A stretch of DNA of 16,156 bases. Source: Rhodocyclaceae bacterium. GTDB taxonomy: Bacteria; Pseudomonadota; Gammaproteobacteria; Burkholderiales; Rhodocyclaceae. Made by a program: the position numbers and the translations under genes. Below, piece after piece: positions 1 through 6,835 of this stretch. The notes beneath the pieces are model-generated. The model saw only the letters and a program-made list of their open reading frames with translations. It was not told the DNA's origin and made no database searches. The stretch's first letter is position 1, and each line of letters begins with the position of its first letter. The DNA lies in the NCBI GenBank assembly GCA_030682595.1, contig JAUXNZ010000263.1:1-16156 (forward strand), read 5' to 3'.

Positions 1-486
1 AAGGCGCTGCACCTGTATTGCTACCGCGTCGCCAGCGTGGTCGGCCTGCTCGCCGCCGAGATCTTCGGCTACAGCGACCGCCTGACGCTCAAGTACGCCC
101 ACGACCTCGGCCTGGCCTTCCAGCTCACCAACATCATCCGCGATGTCGGCGAAGATGCCCGCCGCGACCGCATCTATCTGCCGCAGGATGAACTGGAGCG
201 TTTCGGTGTCAGCGTGCGTGACATCCTGCACGGCCGGCATAGCTCGGAATTTCAGGCCTTGATGCAATTCCAGGCCGAGCGTGCACGCGAACATTACGCG
301 CGCGCCCTCGCCCAACTGCCCGCCGCCGACCGCAAGACACAACGCGCCGGGCTGATGATGGCCGCCATCTACCAGACCCTGCTCAACGAAATCGAACGCG
401 ACGGTTTTCTGGTGCTCGACCGTCGCACCTCGCTACCGCCCGCACGCAAGCTGTGGCTGGCAGTCAAGACATGGCTGGCGACGTAA
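1..486 (+). CDS. hpnD: Presqualene diphosphate synthase HpnD, C-terminal part (5' end outside window)
   Basis: The frame is open from base 1, so the start lies upstream; 161 residues are visible. They carry the second aspartate-rich motif of squalene/phytoene synthases (NIIRDVGEDARRDR) followed by IYLPQDEL, and before it the helix YCYRVASVVGLLAAEIFGY, all typical of this all-helical prenyl synthase fold. In the family, HpnD joins two farnesyl diphosphates into presqualene diphosphate, which HpnC and HpnE convert to squalene for hopanoids. The hpnE start overlaps its 3' end, which supports HpnD over the paralogous HpnC, since the usual order is hpnC-hpnD-hpnE. The aspartates bind the magnesium-diphosphate in known homologues. 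Assignment to HpnD rather than a general phytoene/squalene synthase rests partly on this context. Confidence 0.9.
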   Translation, partial: KALHLYCYRVASVVGLLAAEIFGYSDRLTLKYAHDLGLAFQLTNIIRDVGEDARRDRIYLPQDELERFGVSVRDILHGRHSSEFQALMQFQAERAREHYARALAQLPAADRKTQRAGLMMAAIYQTLLNEIERDGFLVLDRRTSLPPARKLWLAVKTWLAT

Positions 487-1907
487 ATGGGCATGTAGCC
501 GCGCGGGTGGCGGTGGTGGGCGCCGGCTACGCCGGACTCGCCGCGGCCGTCGAACTGGCCGCCGCCGGAAGCAAGGTCGATGTCTTCGAAGCCTCGCGCA
601 CCCTCGGCGGACGCGCCCGCGCGGTTGAACTCGATGGCCTGACCGTCGACAACGGCGCCCACATCCTCGTCGGCGCCTACCGCGAAACCTTGCGACTGAT
701 GGAAAAAGTCGGCGCCGGGCCGACCCAAGCCGACACCCCCCCGGTGGGGGGCGGCGAGCCGGGTTTGCGAGCGCGGGGGGCCAACAAAGTCGGCGCTGGT
801 GGGACGGCGTCAGCCGGCACGCCGCGTAAATTGGGGACGGCGTTACGGCGCGAAGCCCTGCATCTCGAATTTCCCGGCCAGATGAAAATCGCCGCGCCGC
901 GCCTGCCCGCCCCGCTGCATCTGGCCTGGGCATTGATTTCAGCACAGGGGCTTTCATTCACCGAAAAATTCGCCGCCATCCGCTTCATGCGCGCCCAGCA
1001 GGCACGCAAATTCCGGCTAGCCGCGGATATGACGGCTGCAGAATTGTTCGCGCACCAGCCCGCGCGCGTGCGCCGCTACCTGTGGGAACCGTTGTGCCTC
1101 GCCGCGCTCAACACACCGGTCAGCATCGCATCGGCGCAGGTCTTTCTGAACGTCCTGCGCGACAGCCTTGCCGCCGACCGCGCCGCTTCCGATCTGCTGC
1201 TGCCGGCCACTGATTTCTCCAGTCTGTTCCCCGAACCGGCGGCGCGCTATCTGGAAGAACACGGCAGTCGGGTGCTGCGGGCGACCCGTATTACCGAAAT
1301 TGCAAAAATCGGCGCTGGTTGGGCGGCGTCCGGACACGACGCTACACACGGCCCTTACGACCATCTGATTCTGGCCACCGCGCCCTACCATCTGCCACAA
1401 CTGCTGGAGCCGCACCCCGAATTCGCCGCCCTATCCCGACAGATTGCCGCCATGCACTGGCAACCCATTGTCACGGCCTATCTCGCCTACCCGACCACGG
1501 TACGCCTGCCCTTCGCCATGGTCGGCATGGCAAGTAACGCTGCTGGCGATGACGGCCACGCCCAATGGCTGTTCGACCGTGGCGCGCTGTGCGGCCAGCA
1601 TGGCCTCATCGCGGCAGTCATCAGCGGCGACGGCCCGCACCAGGCGCTTGACCACACCACGCTGGTAGCCGCCATCCATGGCGAAATCGCCCGTCTGCTG
1701 CCCGGTCTGCCCGCACCGCAACACCATTGGGTCATCGAGGAAAAGCGCGCCACCTTCGCCTGCACGCCCGGTATGCAACGCCCGCCCACCGCCACGGCCT
1801 GCGCCAATGTCTGGCTTGCCGGCGATTATGTGGCCGGAGACTACCCGGCCACGCTCGAAGGCGCGATACGCAGCGGCGTCGCGGCGGCACGCGCCATCAT
1901 CGGCTAA
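471..1907 (+). CDS. hpnE: Hydroxysqualene dehydroxylase HpnE (squalene-associated FAD-dependent desaturase)
   Basis: This FAD amine-oxidase-type flavoprotein reduces hydroxysqualene to squalene in the HpnCDE route. Its N-terminus has the dinucleotide-binding motif VVGAGYAGLAAAVELAAAG followed by the FAD motif LGGRARA. Its C-terminus has the family FAD-contact segment VWLAGDYVAGDYPATLEGAI. I chose ATG 471, giving 478 aa and a 16-bp overlap with hpnD; a GTG at 453 is also in frame, and neither has a clear ribosome-binding site. Residues about 89-114 are an extra Gly/Pro-rich stretch made of two repeats (R2 and R1) between the LRLMEKVGA helix and ALRREALHLEFPG. Homologues as I remember them lack this stretch. 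A second R1-like segment encodes KIGAGWAAS at residues 279-287, where homologues have a short variable turn. The frame stays open throughout, so the gene is probably functional. Confidence 0.93.
   Translation: MAGDVNGHVAARVAVVGAGYAGLAAAVELAAAGSKVDVFEASRTLGGRARAVELDGLTVDNGAHILVGAYRETLRLMEKVGAGPTQADTPPVGGGEPGLRARGANKVGAGGTASAGTPRKLGTALRREALHLEFPGQMKIAAPRLPAPLHLAWALISAQGLSFTEKFAAIRFMRAQQARKFRLAADMTAAELFAHQPARVRRYLWEPLCLAALNTPVSIASAQVFLNVLRDSLAADRAASDLLLPATDFSSLFPEPAARYLEEHGSRVLRATRITEIAKIGAGWAASGHDATHGPYDHLILATAPYHLPQLLEPHPEFAALSRQIAAMHWQPIVTAYLAYPTTVRLPFAMVGMASNAAGDDGHAQWLFDRGALCGQHGLIAAVISGDGPHQALDHTTLVAAIHGEIARLLPGLPAPQHHWVIEEKRATFACTPGMQRPPTATACANVWLAGDYVAGDYPATLEGAIRSGVAAARAIIG
736..782 (+). 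repeat. R2 repeat copy 1, in-frame inside hpnE
   Basis: A 47-bp GC-rich unit begins with seven C, continues through GGTGGGGGGCGGCGAGCC and a TTTGCGAGCG core, and ends in a G-run. It matches the reverse complement of 14487-14533 at about 42 of 47 positions. It is translated as PPVGGGEPGLRARG inside HpnE. An R1 copy follows five bases later, so the two form one composite insertion. The C-run and G-runs can pair, and the G-rich strand has several runs of three or more G. Confidence 0.8.
784..809 (+). repeat. R1 repeat copy A, in-frame inside hpnE
   Basis: This copy is ACAAAGTCGGCGCTGGTGGG followed by ACGGCG, and is nearly identical to the copy at 11581-11607. It is read as KVGAGGTA, HpnE residues 106-113 counted from ATG 471. 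It sits directly after the R2 unit. A weaker R1-like stretch at about 702-723 reads KVGAGPT and may be native sequence or a decayed copy. Confidence 0.8.
1302..1328 (+). repeat. R1 repeat copy B (diverged), in-frame inside hpnE
   Basis: This stretch matches the 27-bp R1 unit at 11581-11607 at 23 of 27 positions. It is read in the same frame as the other forward copies, here as AKIGAGWAA (residues 278-286). Homologues often have a short Gly-Gly-Trp-like turn here, so part of the similarity could be chance. Confidence 0.55.
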
Positions 1908-2058
1908 CTTTCATGATGCGTGAAACATCACCCCGCATAATGAAAGTCAGCCCCTTCCCATGGCCCCCCACCCCCAGCCCCCGCCCCGGGGCGGGGGTCG
2001 AAGTTTGCTCGCTACGCTCATGGGATCACCTGGCGTCAAACTGCGTATTTCACGTTAA
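1905..2058. repeat. R3 repeat element, copy 1 (154 bp), after hpnE
   Basis: The element fills almost all of the gap between hpnE and the convergent 289-aa gene. It aligns with 11225-11379 with 12 mismatches and one indel, about 92% identity. It begins with TAA, which is the hpnE stop codon. Next is a hairpin whose arms are 1907-1920 and 1934-1947 (14 bp, one mismatch, 13-base loop). A perfect 20-base C/G palindrome lies at 1978-1997. CGTGAAA near the left end is inverted as TTTCACG near the right end. I see no long reading frame, so it looks like a non-autonomous MITE- or REP-like element that may also end transcription. Confidence 0.88.
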
Positions 2059-2073
2059 TTGGTTACCACCCCC

Positions 2074-2943
2074 TCAAGCACACGCGATCAGTTGCGCCTG
2101 CACCCGCAAGGCATTGAGCAACGCCGGATCGGCCACCGCGGGATAGAGCCGGAAGAAATGGGCCACTTCGGTCGGCTGACGCGCAGCGGCAACTTCCAGC
2201 CGGGCCCGTGTTGCCGGCAGCAGCGGCAGCATCAGCAATCGTGGCGCGAGCCACGCCCGATAGTTTTCGAGCCGGACGATCTCTTCATCCGTGCGGCCCG
2301 GTGGCAGTTCAAGCAGCAGTTCCGGAAAATCAGCCGCGTCGAAACATTGCGGCAGCGGCCGGCCATGACTATCGATGGCGCAGCCCGAACCATCGTCCGC
2401 ACGCTTGATCCAGGCGACCTCAGCCAGGGCCAGCTTGCCGACCACCGCCTCCAGTCTGGCGAAGTCGGTTGGCATCGCGCCCGGCGCATCGCTCAGCGCA
2501 GCGAACCAGCGCCGTCGGCTGCGCTCGGGCAACGGCGCATTCACCAGGCGGCTGCCCAGCAGTGCCAGCGGCTTGCGGTTCTGCACGTCGATGAGCCAGC
2601 CTTCGACGCAATCCGCCAGGGCAAATGGCAGCCGTGGCAAGGCAGCAACAACCGCCTCGATCAAGCCGGCAACTGCCGCGTCGGCCTCGCTGCGCACAAA
2701 CTGCGGCGGCAACGGAGAGCAGGTCAGGCCATCCGCCGCTGACCAGACGGCATAACGGCAATAGCTGGTTGCCACCCGGCCGCGATTCAGGCTGCCCCAG
2801 CCCGCCGGCAGAACGGCTTGTAGCTGGAACTCCCAATTCACGCCATCTACAGACAGCGCACGTGCGGCGGCCGTATCGACCACCTGCGTCACGCCGAGGA
2901 AGGGGTTGATCCTCCGCAAGGCATAACAGCACAGTTCGTTCAA
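2074..2943 (-). CDS. Conserved hypothetical protein, 289 aa
   Basis: I do not recognise this protein. It starts at TTG 2943, and its start shares the four bases TTGA with the stop of the upstream 64-aa gene, so translation is probably coupled. No methionine follows near the N-terminus that would make a better start. The sequence is soluble in character, without a signal peptide or clear membrane segment. It is rich in Leu, Ala, Arg and Trp, with a conserved-looking N-terminus (ALRRINPFLGVTQVVDTAAA) and an acidic Leu-rich middle (DFPELLLELPPGRTDEEIV). Codon use matches its neighbours and no shift or internal stop is visible, so it is probably a real conserved gene of this lineage. The function cannot be inferred. 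It shares a strand and transcription direction with the orphan ABC ATPase. Confidence 0.75.
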   Translation of the reverse strand: MNELCCYALRRINPFLGVTQVVDTAAARALSVDGVNWEFQLQAVLPAGWGSLNRGRVATSYCRYAVWSAADGLTCSPLPPQFVRSEADAAVAGLIEAVVAALPRLPFALADCVEGWLIDVQNRKPLALLGSRLVNAPLPERSRRRWFAALSDAPGAMPTDFARLEAVVGKLALAEVAWIKRADDGSGCAIDSHGRPLPQCFDAADFPELLLELPPGRTDEEIVRLENYRAWLAPRLLMLPLLPATRARLEVAAARQPTEVAHFFRLYPAVADPALLNALRVQAQLIACA

Positions 2944-3134
2944 GCGGCGATGCCCAGCTTCTTGCGCAACTGGCTCATCAAAGCTTCGGCGCCGTCCTGC
3001 ATTGCCGGATCGATGATGTCATAAAGATATTCGAGCTCGTCCAGCACGGTTTCCATTTCCCTGCGGTCGGTCAAATCCTTCATGCGCACGGCGATTTGCT
3101 GAAGGTAGAGATGGGGATCAACGGGTCCGCTCAT
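2940..3134 (-). CDS. Small conserved hypothetical protein, 64 aa
   Basis: The start at ATG 3134 is fixed by a strong Shine-Dalgarno GGAGGA (bases 3141-3146 on the complementary strand) six bases upstream. Longer readings of this frame would begin without such a site. The 64-residue product is highly charged and predicted helical (MKDLTDRREMETVLDELEYL), ending in a basic tail KKLGIAA. It has no signal peptide, no membrane segment and no cysteines. I do not recognise the family. It lies 85 bp downstream of the ABC ATPase gene and overlaps the 289-aa gene by four bases, so the two unknown proteins may act together, for example as a small partner and a larger protein. That is inference from coupling only. 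Confidence 0.72.
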   Translation of the reverse strand: MSGPVDPHLYLQQIAVRMKDLTDRREMETVLDELEYLYDIIDPAMQDGAEALMSQLRKKLGIAA

Positions 3135-3140
3135 GATGAC

Positions 3141-3146
3141 TCCTCC
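3141..3146 (-). promoter_or_regulatory. Ribosome-binding site of the 64-aa gene
   Basis: GGAGGA on the minus strand lies six bases before ATG 3134. It is the strongest site on this strand segment and decides the short 64-aa start over longer in-frame readings. Confidence 0.8.
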
Positions 3147-3155
3147 AAGTAGTTC

Positions 3156-3176
3156 AAAAGGACAGCCGTACTGTCC
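3156..3176 (-). terminator. Weak intrinsic-terminator-like hairpin after the ABC ATPase gene
   Basis: Read on the minus strand, GGACAG, a five-base loop and CTGTCC are followed directly by TTTT. It lies in the 85-bp gap between the ABC ATPase stop and the ribosome-binding site of the 64-aa gene. The stem is only six pairs and the T run only four bases, so it may attenuate rather than end transcription. Confidence 0.35.
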
Positions 3177-3219
3177 GGCCGATTGATTCTCCCATAGGGC
3201 CGCACGCGCGACCGTTTGT

Positions 3220-3892
<673 letters not shown>

Positions 3893-3894
<2 letters not shown>

Positions 3895-4513
3895 GATCCG
3901 CTCATCCATCCTGTTGTTTCTGTTGCTGCTGGGCATGCGCAGCGTCTTCGCCGCCGACACCGTACTGGTGTTTGGCGACAGCCTGTCCGCCGGCTATGGC
4001 ATCGCAGTGCAGCAAAGCTGGCCGGCCTTGCTCGCCGAACGCCTGCGGCAGCAAAAACCGCCGCGCGACCTCGTCAATGCCAGTATCAGCGGCGAAACCA
4101 CGGCGGGTGGCCGCTCCCGTCTGCCTGCCGTTCTGGAACGTCACCGTCCGGCCGTCGTCATCCTGGCCCTGGGCGCCAATGACGGCCTGCGCGGCCTGCC
4201 GCTGGCCGAGACGCGCGCCAACCTGACGCAGATGGTGCGTGCCGCCAAAACGTCCGGGGCGCGCGTCCTCCTGGTCGGCATGCGTCTGCCGCCCAACTAC
4301 GGGCCGGAGTACACCCGTGATTTTTCGGCACTGTTTGCCACGCTGGCCAGACAGGAAAAGACCGCCCTGCTGCCCTTCCTGCTCGAACCGATCGCACTGG
4401 ACGACGCCGCCTTTCAAGCCGACCGCCTGCACCCGACCGCCGCCGCGCAGCCAAAAATCCTCGATCACGTCTGGAAAAGTCTGCAGCCGGTTTTTCATGA
4501 TAAAAATGTCTGA
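3893..4513 (+). CDS. tesA: Arylesterase / lysophospholipase-thioesterase TesA (SGNH hydrolase)
   Basis: A periplasmic SGNH/GDSL hydrolase of 206 aa. It starts with a clear signal peptide (MIRSSILLFLLLLGMRSVFA, cleavage likely before ADT), which supports ATG 3893. Block I is VFGDSLSAGYG with nucleophile Ser30, block II contains Gly66, block III is LGANDGLRG with Asn95, and block V DRLH supplies Asp177 and His180. Family members hydrolyse acyl thioesters, aryl esters and lysophospholipids. It is divergent from the YbbA-like ATPase gene, the arrangement known from E. coli. No obvious ribosome-binding site precedes it, because the upstream sequence codes for the ATPase on the other strand. selU begins inside its last codons (8-bp overlap), suggesting one transcript. 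Confidence 0.92.
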
Positions 4514-5561
4514 ACGGCACACAAAAGGGGTGGCAACGGTAGCACAACTGGCGGAGTTCGATGCCATCCTCGATGCGCGTTCGCCGGGCGAGTTCGCCGC
4601 GGATCACCTGCCCGGCGCCACCAGTTGTGCGGTTTTGTCGGACGAGCAGCGCGTCCGCGTCGGCACGCTCTACAAACAGGTATCGGCGTTCGAGGCGAAG
4701 AAGATCGGCGCGGCGCTGGTCGCCCGCAATATTGCCGACCACATCGAGCAGCGTTTTCTGGACAAACCCAAGAGCTGGCGGCCGCTGGTCTATTGCTGGC
4801 GCGGCGGCAAACGCTCCGGCGCTTTCGTGCATATTCTTCGTGAGATCGGCTGGGATGCCCACCGGCTTGACGGCGGCTACAAGGCCTGGCGCCGCCATGT
4901 GGTGGCCGAGTTGGCCGTATTGCCGCAGCGCTTCGCCTTCAAGGTCATCTCCGGTCCCACCGGCAGCGCCAAGAGCCGCATCCTCGAAGCGTTGGCGCGT
5001 CAGGGCGCGCAGGTGCTGCACCTCGAAGAACTCGCCGCGCACAAGGGTTCAGTGCTCGGTCGTCTGCCCGATGCAGCGCAACCGGCGCAAAAGATGTTCG
5101 AGTCGAAATTGTTCGCGGCACTCTCGGGCTTCGATGCCAGCCACCCCGTTTTTGTCGAAGCCGAGAGCCGCCGCATCGGCGTGTTGCAGTTACCCGACGC
5201 CGTGATCTCCGCCATTCGGGCCGCACCCTGTCTGCGCGTCGATGCGCGCCGTCCCGCCAGGGCCGACTTTCTGTTGCGCGACTATGATTACTTCGTTGCC
5301 CGGCCGGCCTGGCTGATCGAACAACTCGGCCACCTGCGCGGACTGCAAAGCAACGAAACCCTGGCCCGCTGGACGGCTCTGGTCGAGGCGGGAGAATTTC
5401 GCGCACTGGTCGAGGAACTGCTCGAACAGCATTACGACCCGCTCTATCAGCGTTCGCAGGAAAAGAATTATCGCGACTATGGCGACGCCGCCACGTTTGT
5501 CGCGGATGACCTCGGCCCGGCGGCGATTGAGAAAATCGCCGGGCAAATTCTGGCGGTTTAA
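4506..5561 (+). CDS. selU: tRNA 2-selenouridine synthase (MnmH/SelU)
   Basis: A 351-aa protein with an N-terminal rhodanese domain carrying the catalytic Cys97 in YCWRGGKRSG, and a C-terminal P-loop domain with SGPTGSAKS (about residues 148-156). This domain pair is diagnostic of MnmH, which replaces sulfur by selenium at wobble 2-thiouridine of tRNAs for Lys, Glu and Gln, using selenophosphate and a geranylated intermediate. EAESRRIG and FLLRDYDYF are further family segments. The start ATG 4506 overlaps tesA by 8 bp; ATG 4497 is a possible alternative. Neither selD nor another selenium gene is in the window. Residues 248-256 (RRPARADFL) are encoded by sequence resembling R1 in antisense orientation. 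Its stop overlaps the convergent methyltransferase stop. Confidence 0.93.
   Translation: MSERHTKGVATVAQLAEFDAILDARSPGEFAADHLPGATSCAVLSDEQRVRVGTLYKQVSAFEAKKIGAALVARNIADHIEQRFLDKPKSWRPLVYCWRGGKRSGAFVHILREIGWDAHRLDGGYKAWRRHVVAELAVLPQRFAFKVISGPTGSAKSRILEALARQGAQVLHLEELAAHKGSVLGRLPDAAQPAQKMFESKLFAALSGFDASHPVFVEAESRRIGVLQLPDAVISAIRAAPCLRVDARRPARADFLLRDYDYFVARPAWLIEQLGHLRGLQSNETLARWTALVEAGEFRALVEELLEQHYDPLYQRSQEKNYRDYGDAATFVADDLGPAAIEKIAGQILAV
5247..5273 (-). repeat. Possible R1 repeat copy G, antisense inside selU
   Basis: Read on the minus strand this matches the R1 unit at 23 of 27 positions, with only one mismatch over the first 24 bases of the plus-strand alignment. On the coding strand it gives RRPARADFL. 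Homologues, as I recall them, have a same-length, similar segment (AARVEFLLRDY-like), so the match may be chance or may mark sequence conversion rather than insertion. Confidence 0.35.
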
Positions 5562-6100
5562 GGAATCTGTAACACGCTGCCGCGTCGCGCAACGATGCGC
5601 TGGATAACCGCCGGTCGCGGTTCAGCGACCTCGCCCTGCTCGAAGGCCAGCACCCGCAGCCGATTCCTCACCAGTTCGAGCAGTTCGCCCGAACGCAGCA
5701 GAAAGGCCGGATTGCTCGGCTTGCCCAGCAACTCGTTACCGACCATGAAGGTTTCGTAGATCAACAAGCCACCTTCATTCAGGCAGCCAAACAGGTTGGG
5801 CATGAGCGCCCGGTGCAGGTAGTTCGTCACCACGACAACGTCGAAACCCCGTCCGAAATACGGCCAGGGGCCGCCTTCGAGGTCGGCGCAGCGGGTCTGG
5901 AGGCCGGCGATTCCCGCCAGTCCGGCGAGCGCTTCCGCATCCCGATCCACCGCCTCGACCTGATGCCCCATGCCGGCCAGCAACCGCGCATGGCGACCAC
6001 CGCCGCAGGCGAGGTCGAGCACCGAACTCCCCGGCGGAATCAGCGGGGCGAATCGGCTGATCCAGGGCGAAGGTTGGAGGAATGAGGGCTGTTCTGTCAT
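5558..6100 (-). CDS. Class I SAM-dependent methyltransferase, small, TehB-like
   Basis: A 180-aa protein with a Rossmann methyltransferase core: motif I VLDLACGGGRHA (residues 27-38), the acidic end of strand 2 in VEAVDRD, a motif II-like CADLEGGPWPY, and FDVVVVTNYLHRAL followed by LNEGGLLIYETF. The short N-terminus and the GGGRHA form resemble the TehB/small-molecule methyltransferase group. The substrate cannot be told. It lies 30 bp downstream of rsuA on the same strand, and that gap contains an R1 repeat. An AGGA within R1, 12 bases upstream, is the only ribosome-binding-like sequence and is rather far from the start. Its TAA stop overlaps the selU stop tail to tail, with no room for a terminator. 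Confidence 0.82.
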   Translation of the reverse strand: MTEQPSFLQPSPWISRFAPLIPPGSSVLDLACGGGRHARLLAGMGHQVEAVDRDAEALAGLAGIAGLQTRCADLEGGPWPYFGRGFDVVVVTNYLHRALMPNLFGCLNEGGLLIYETFMVGNELLGKPSNPAFLLRSGELLELVRNRLRVLAFEQGEVAEPRPAVIQRIVARRGSVLQIP

Positions 6101-6107
6101 CTGGATG

Positions 6108-6134
6108 CGCCGTCCTGCCAGCGCCGACTTTCAA
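6108..6134 (-). repeat. R1 repeat copy C, between rsuA and the methyltransferase gene
   Basis: On the minus strand this matches the 27-bp R1 unit at 23 of 27 positions, with one mismatch in the 24-base core. It starts within the rsuA stop codon TGA and fills nearly the whole 30-bp gap before the methyltransferase start. If read in frame it would give MKVGAGRTA, but in a frame that leads into no known protein. It is the clearest copy outside a coding region. Confidence 0.75.
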
Positions 6135-6835
6135 AGTTGCGCCAGTTGCTCATTCTCCAGATAGCACCAAGCGCCCTCTTTCAGCCCCAGCGACTCCAGC
6201 GTCAGCCCCCCGATTGCCGTGCGATGCAAAGCCACGCAATGATGACCGGCGGCCGCGAGCATGCGTTTGACCTGGTGATATTTGCCCATGTCGATGGCGA
6301 TTTCGATTTGATAGGTGTCCAGTTGCCGCGCCTTTGCCGCCAGCGGCGCAGGCTCGTCGCTGAGTTTCACCCCTGCGGAAAGTTGCGCGACGAGTTCCGG
6401 GGTTACCTGCTCCTGTATCGTCGCGACGTAGGTTTTCGACACGTGGCGCTTCGGGTGCGACTGGGCGTGAATAAAGTTGCCGTCATCGGAAAGCAGCAAC
6501 AGGCCGGTGGTGTCATGGTCAAGACGCCCGACCGGCTGCACGTCGCGCAGGGTGAATTGATCCGGCAGAAGACTCAGCACACCGCGATGAACCGCCGGCC
6601 GGCGCGAGCATTCGACGCCGGCGGGCTTGTTGAGGGCGATATAAACGTGTTCGCGGTAACGCCATGACGCGCCATCGACCGTGAAATCGAGGTTGGCGGT
6701 ATCCGGCGTCACCTGATAATCCGTCACGATTTCGTCGCCCACGCCCACCGCGCCGTGGAGAATCAGGTTGCGGCACTCCTTGCGCGTGCCGAAGCCTTGC
6801 GTTTGCAGGATTTTGTCGAGTGTCAGTGGCTTCAT
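6131..6835 (-). CDS. rsuA: 16S rRNA pseudouridine-516 synthase RsuA
   Basis: A 234-aa pseudouridine synthase of the RsuA/RluB group. Residues 1-45 form an S4-like RNA-binding domain (LDKILQTQGFGTRKECRNLI). The catalytic Asp106 is in GRLDHDTTGLLLLSDDG. NKPAGVECS and GKYHQVKRMLAAAGHHCVALHR are the family's other conserved blocks. RsuA makes pseudouridine 516 in the small-subunit rRNA. The start ATG 6835 overlaps the metY stop in the tetranucleotide ATGA, so translation is probably coupled, although no metabolic link between the two is obvious. The length and conserved IGGLTLESLGL near the end favour RsuA over RluE or RluF, but a paralogue with another target site is possible. Confidence 0.9.
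   Translation of the reverse strand: MKPLTLDKILQTQGFGTRKECRNLILHGAVGVGDEIVTDYQVTPDTANLDFTVDGASWRYREHVYIALNKPAGVECSRRPAVHRGVLSLLPDQFTLRDVQPVGRLDHDTTGLLLLSDDGNFIHAQSHPKRHVSKTYVATIQEQVTPELVAQLSAGVKLSDEPAPLAAKARQLDTYQIEIAIDMGKYHQVKRMLAAAGHHCVALHRTAIGGLTLESLGLKEGAWCYLENEQLAQL

Noticed and set aside
702..723. R1-like stretch encoding KVGAGPT upstream of R2 in hpnE.
   Set aside because: Homologues often have a VGA-like segment at this helix end; the match fades after 17 bases. It could be a decayed copy but is not supportable alone.
5775..6134. Open frame on the minus strand starting in R1 with MKVGAGRTA.
   Set aside because: It overlaps the methyltransferase gene in another frame and shows no protein-like features beyond GC-rich openness.
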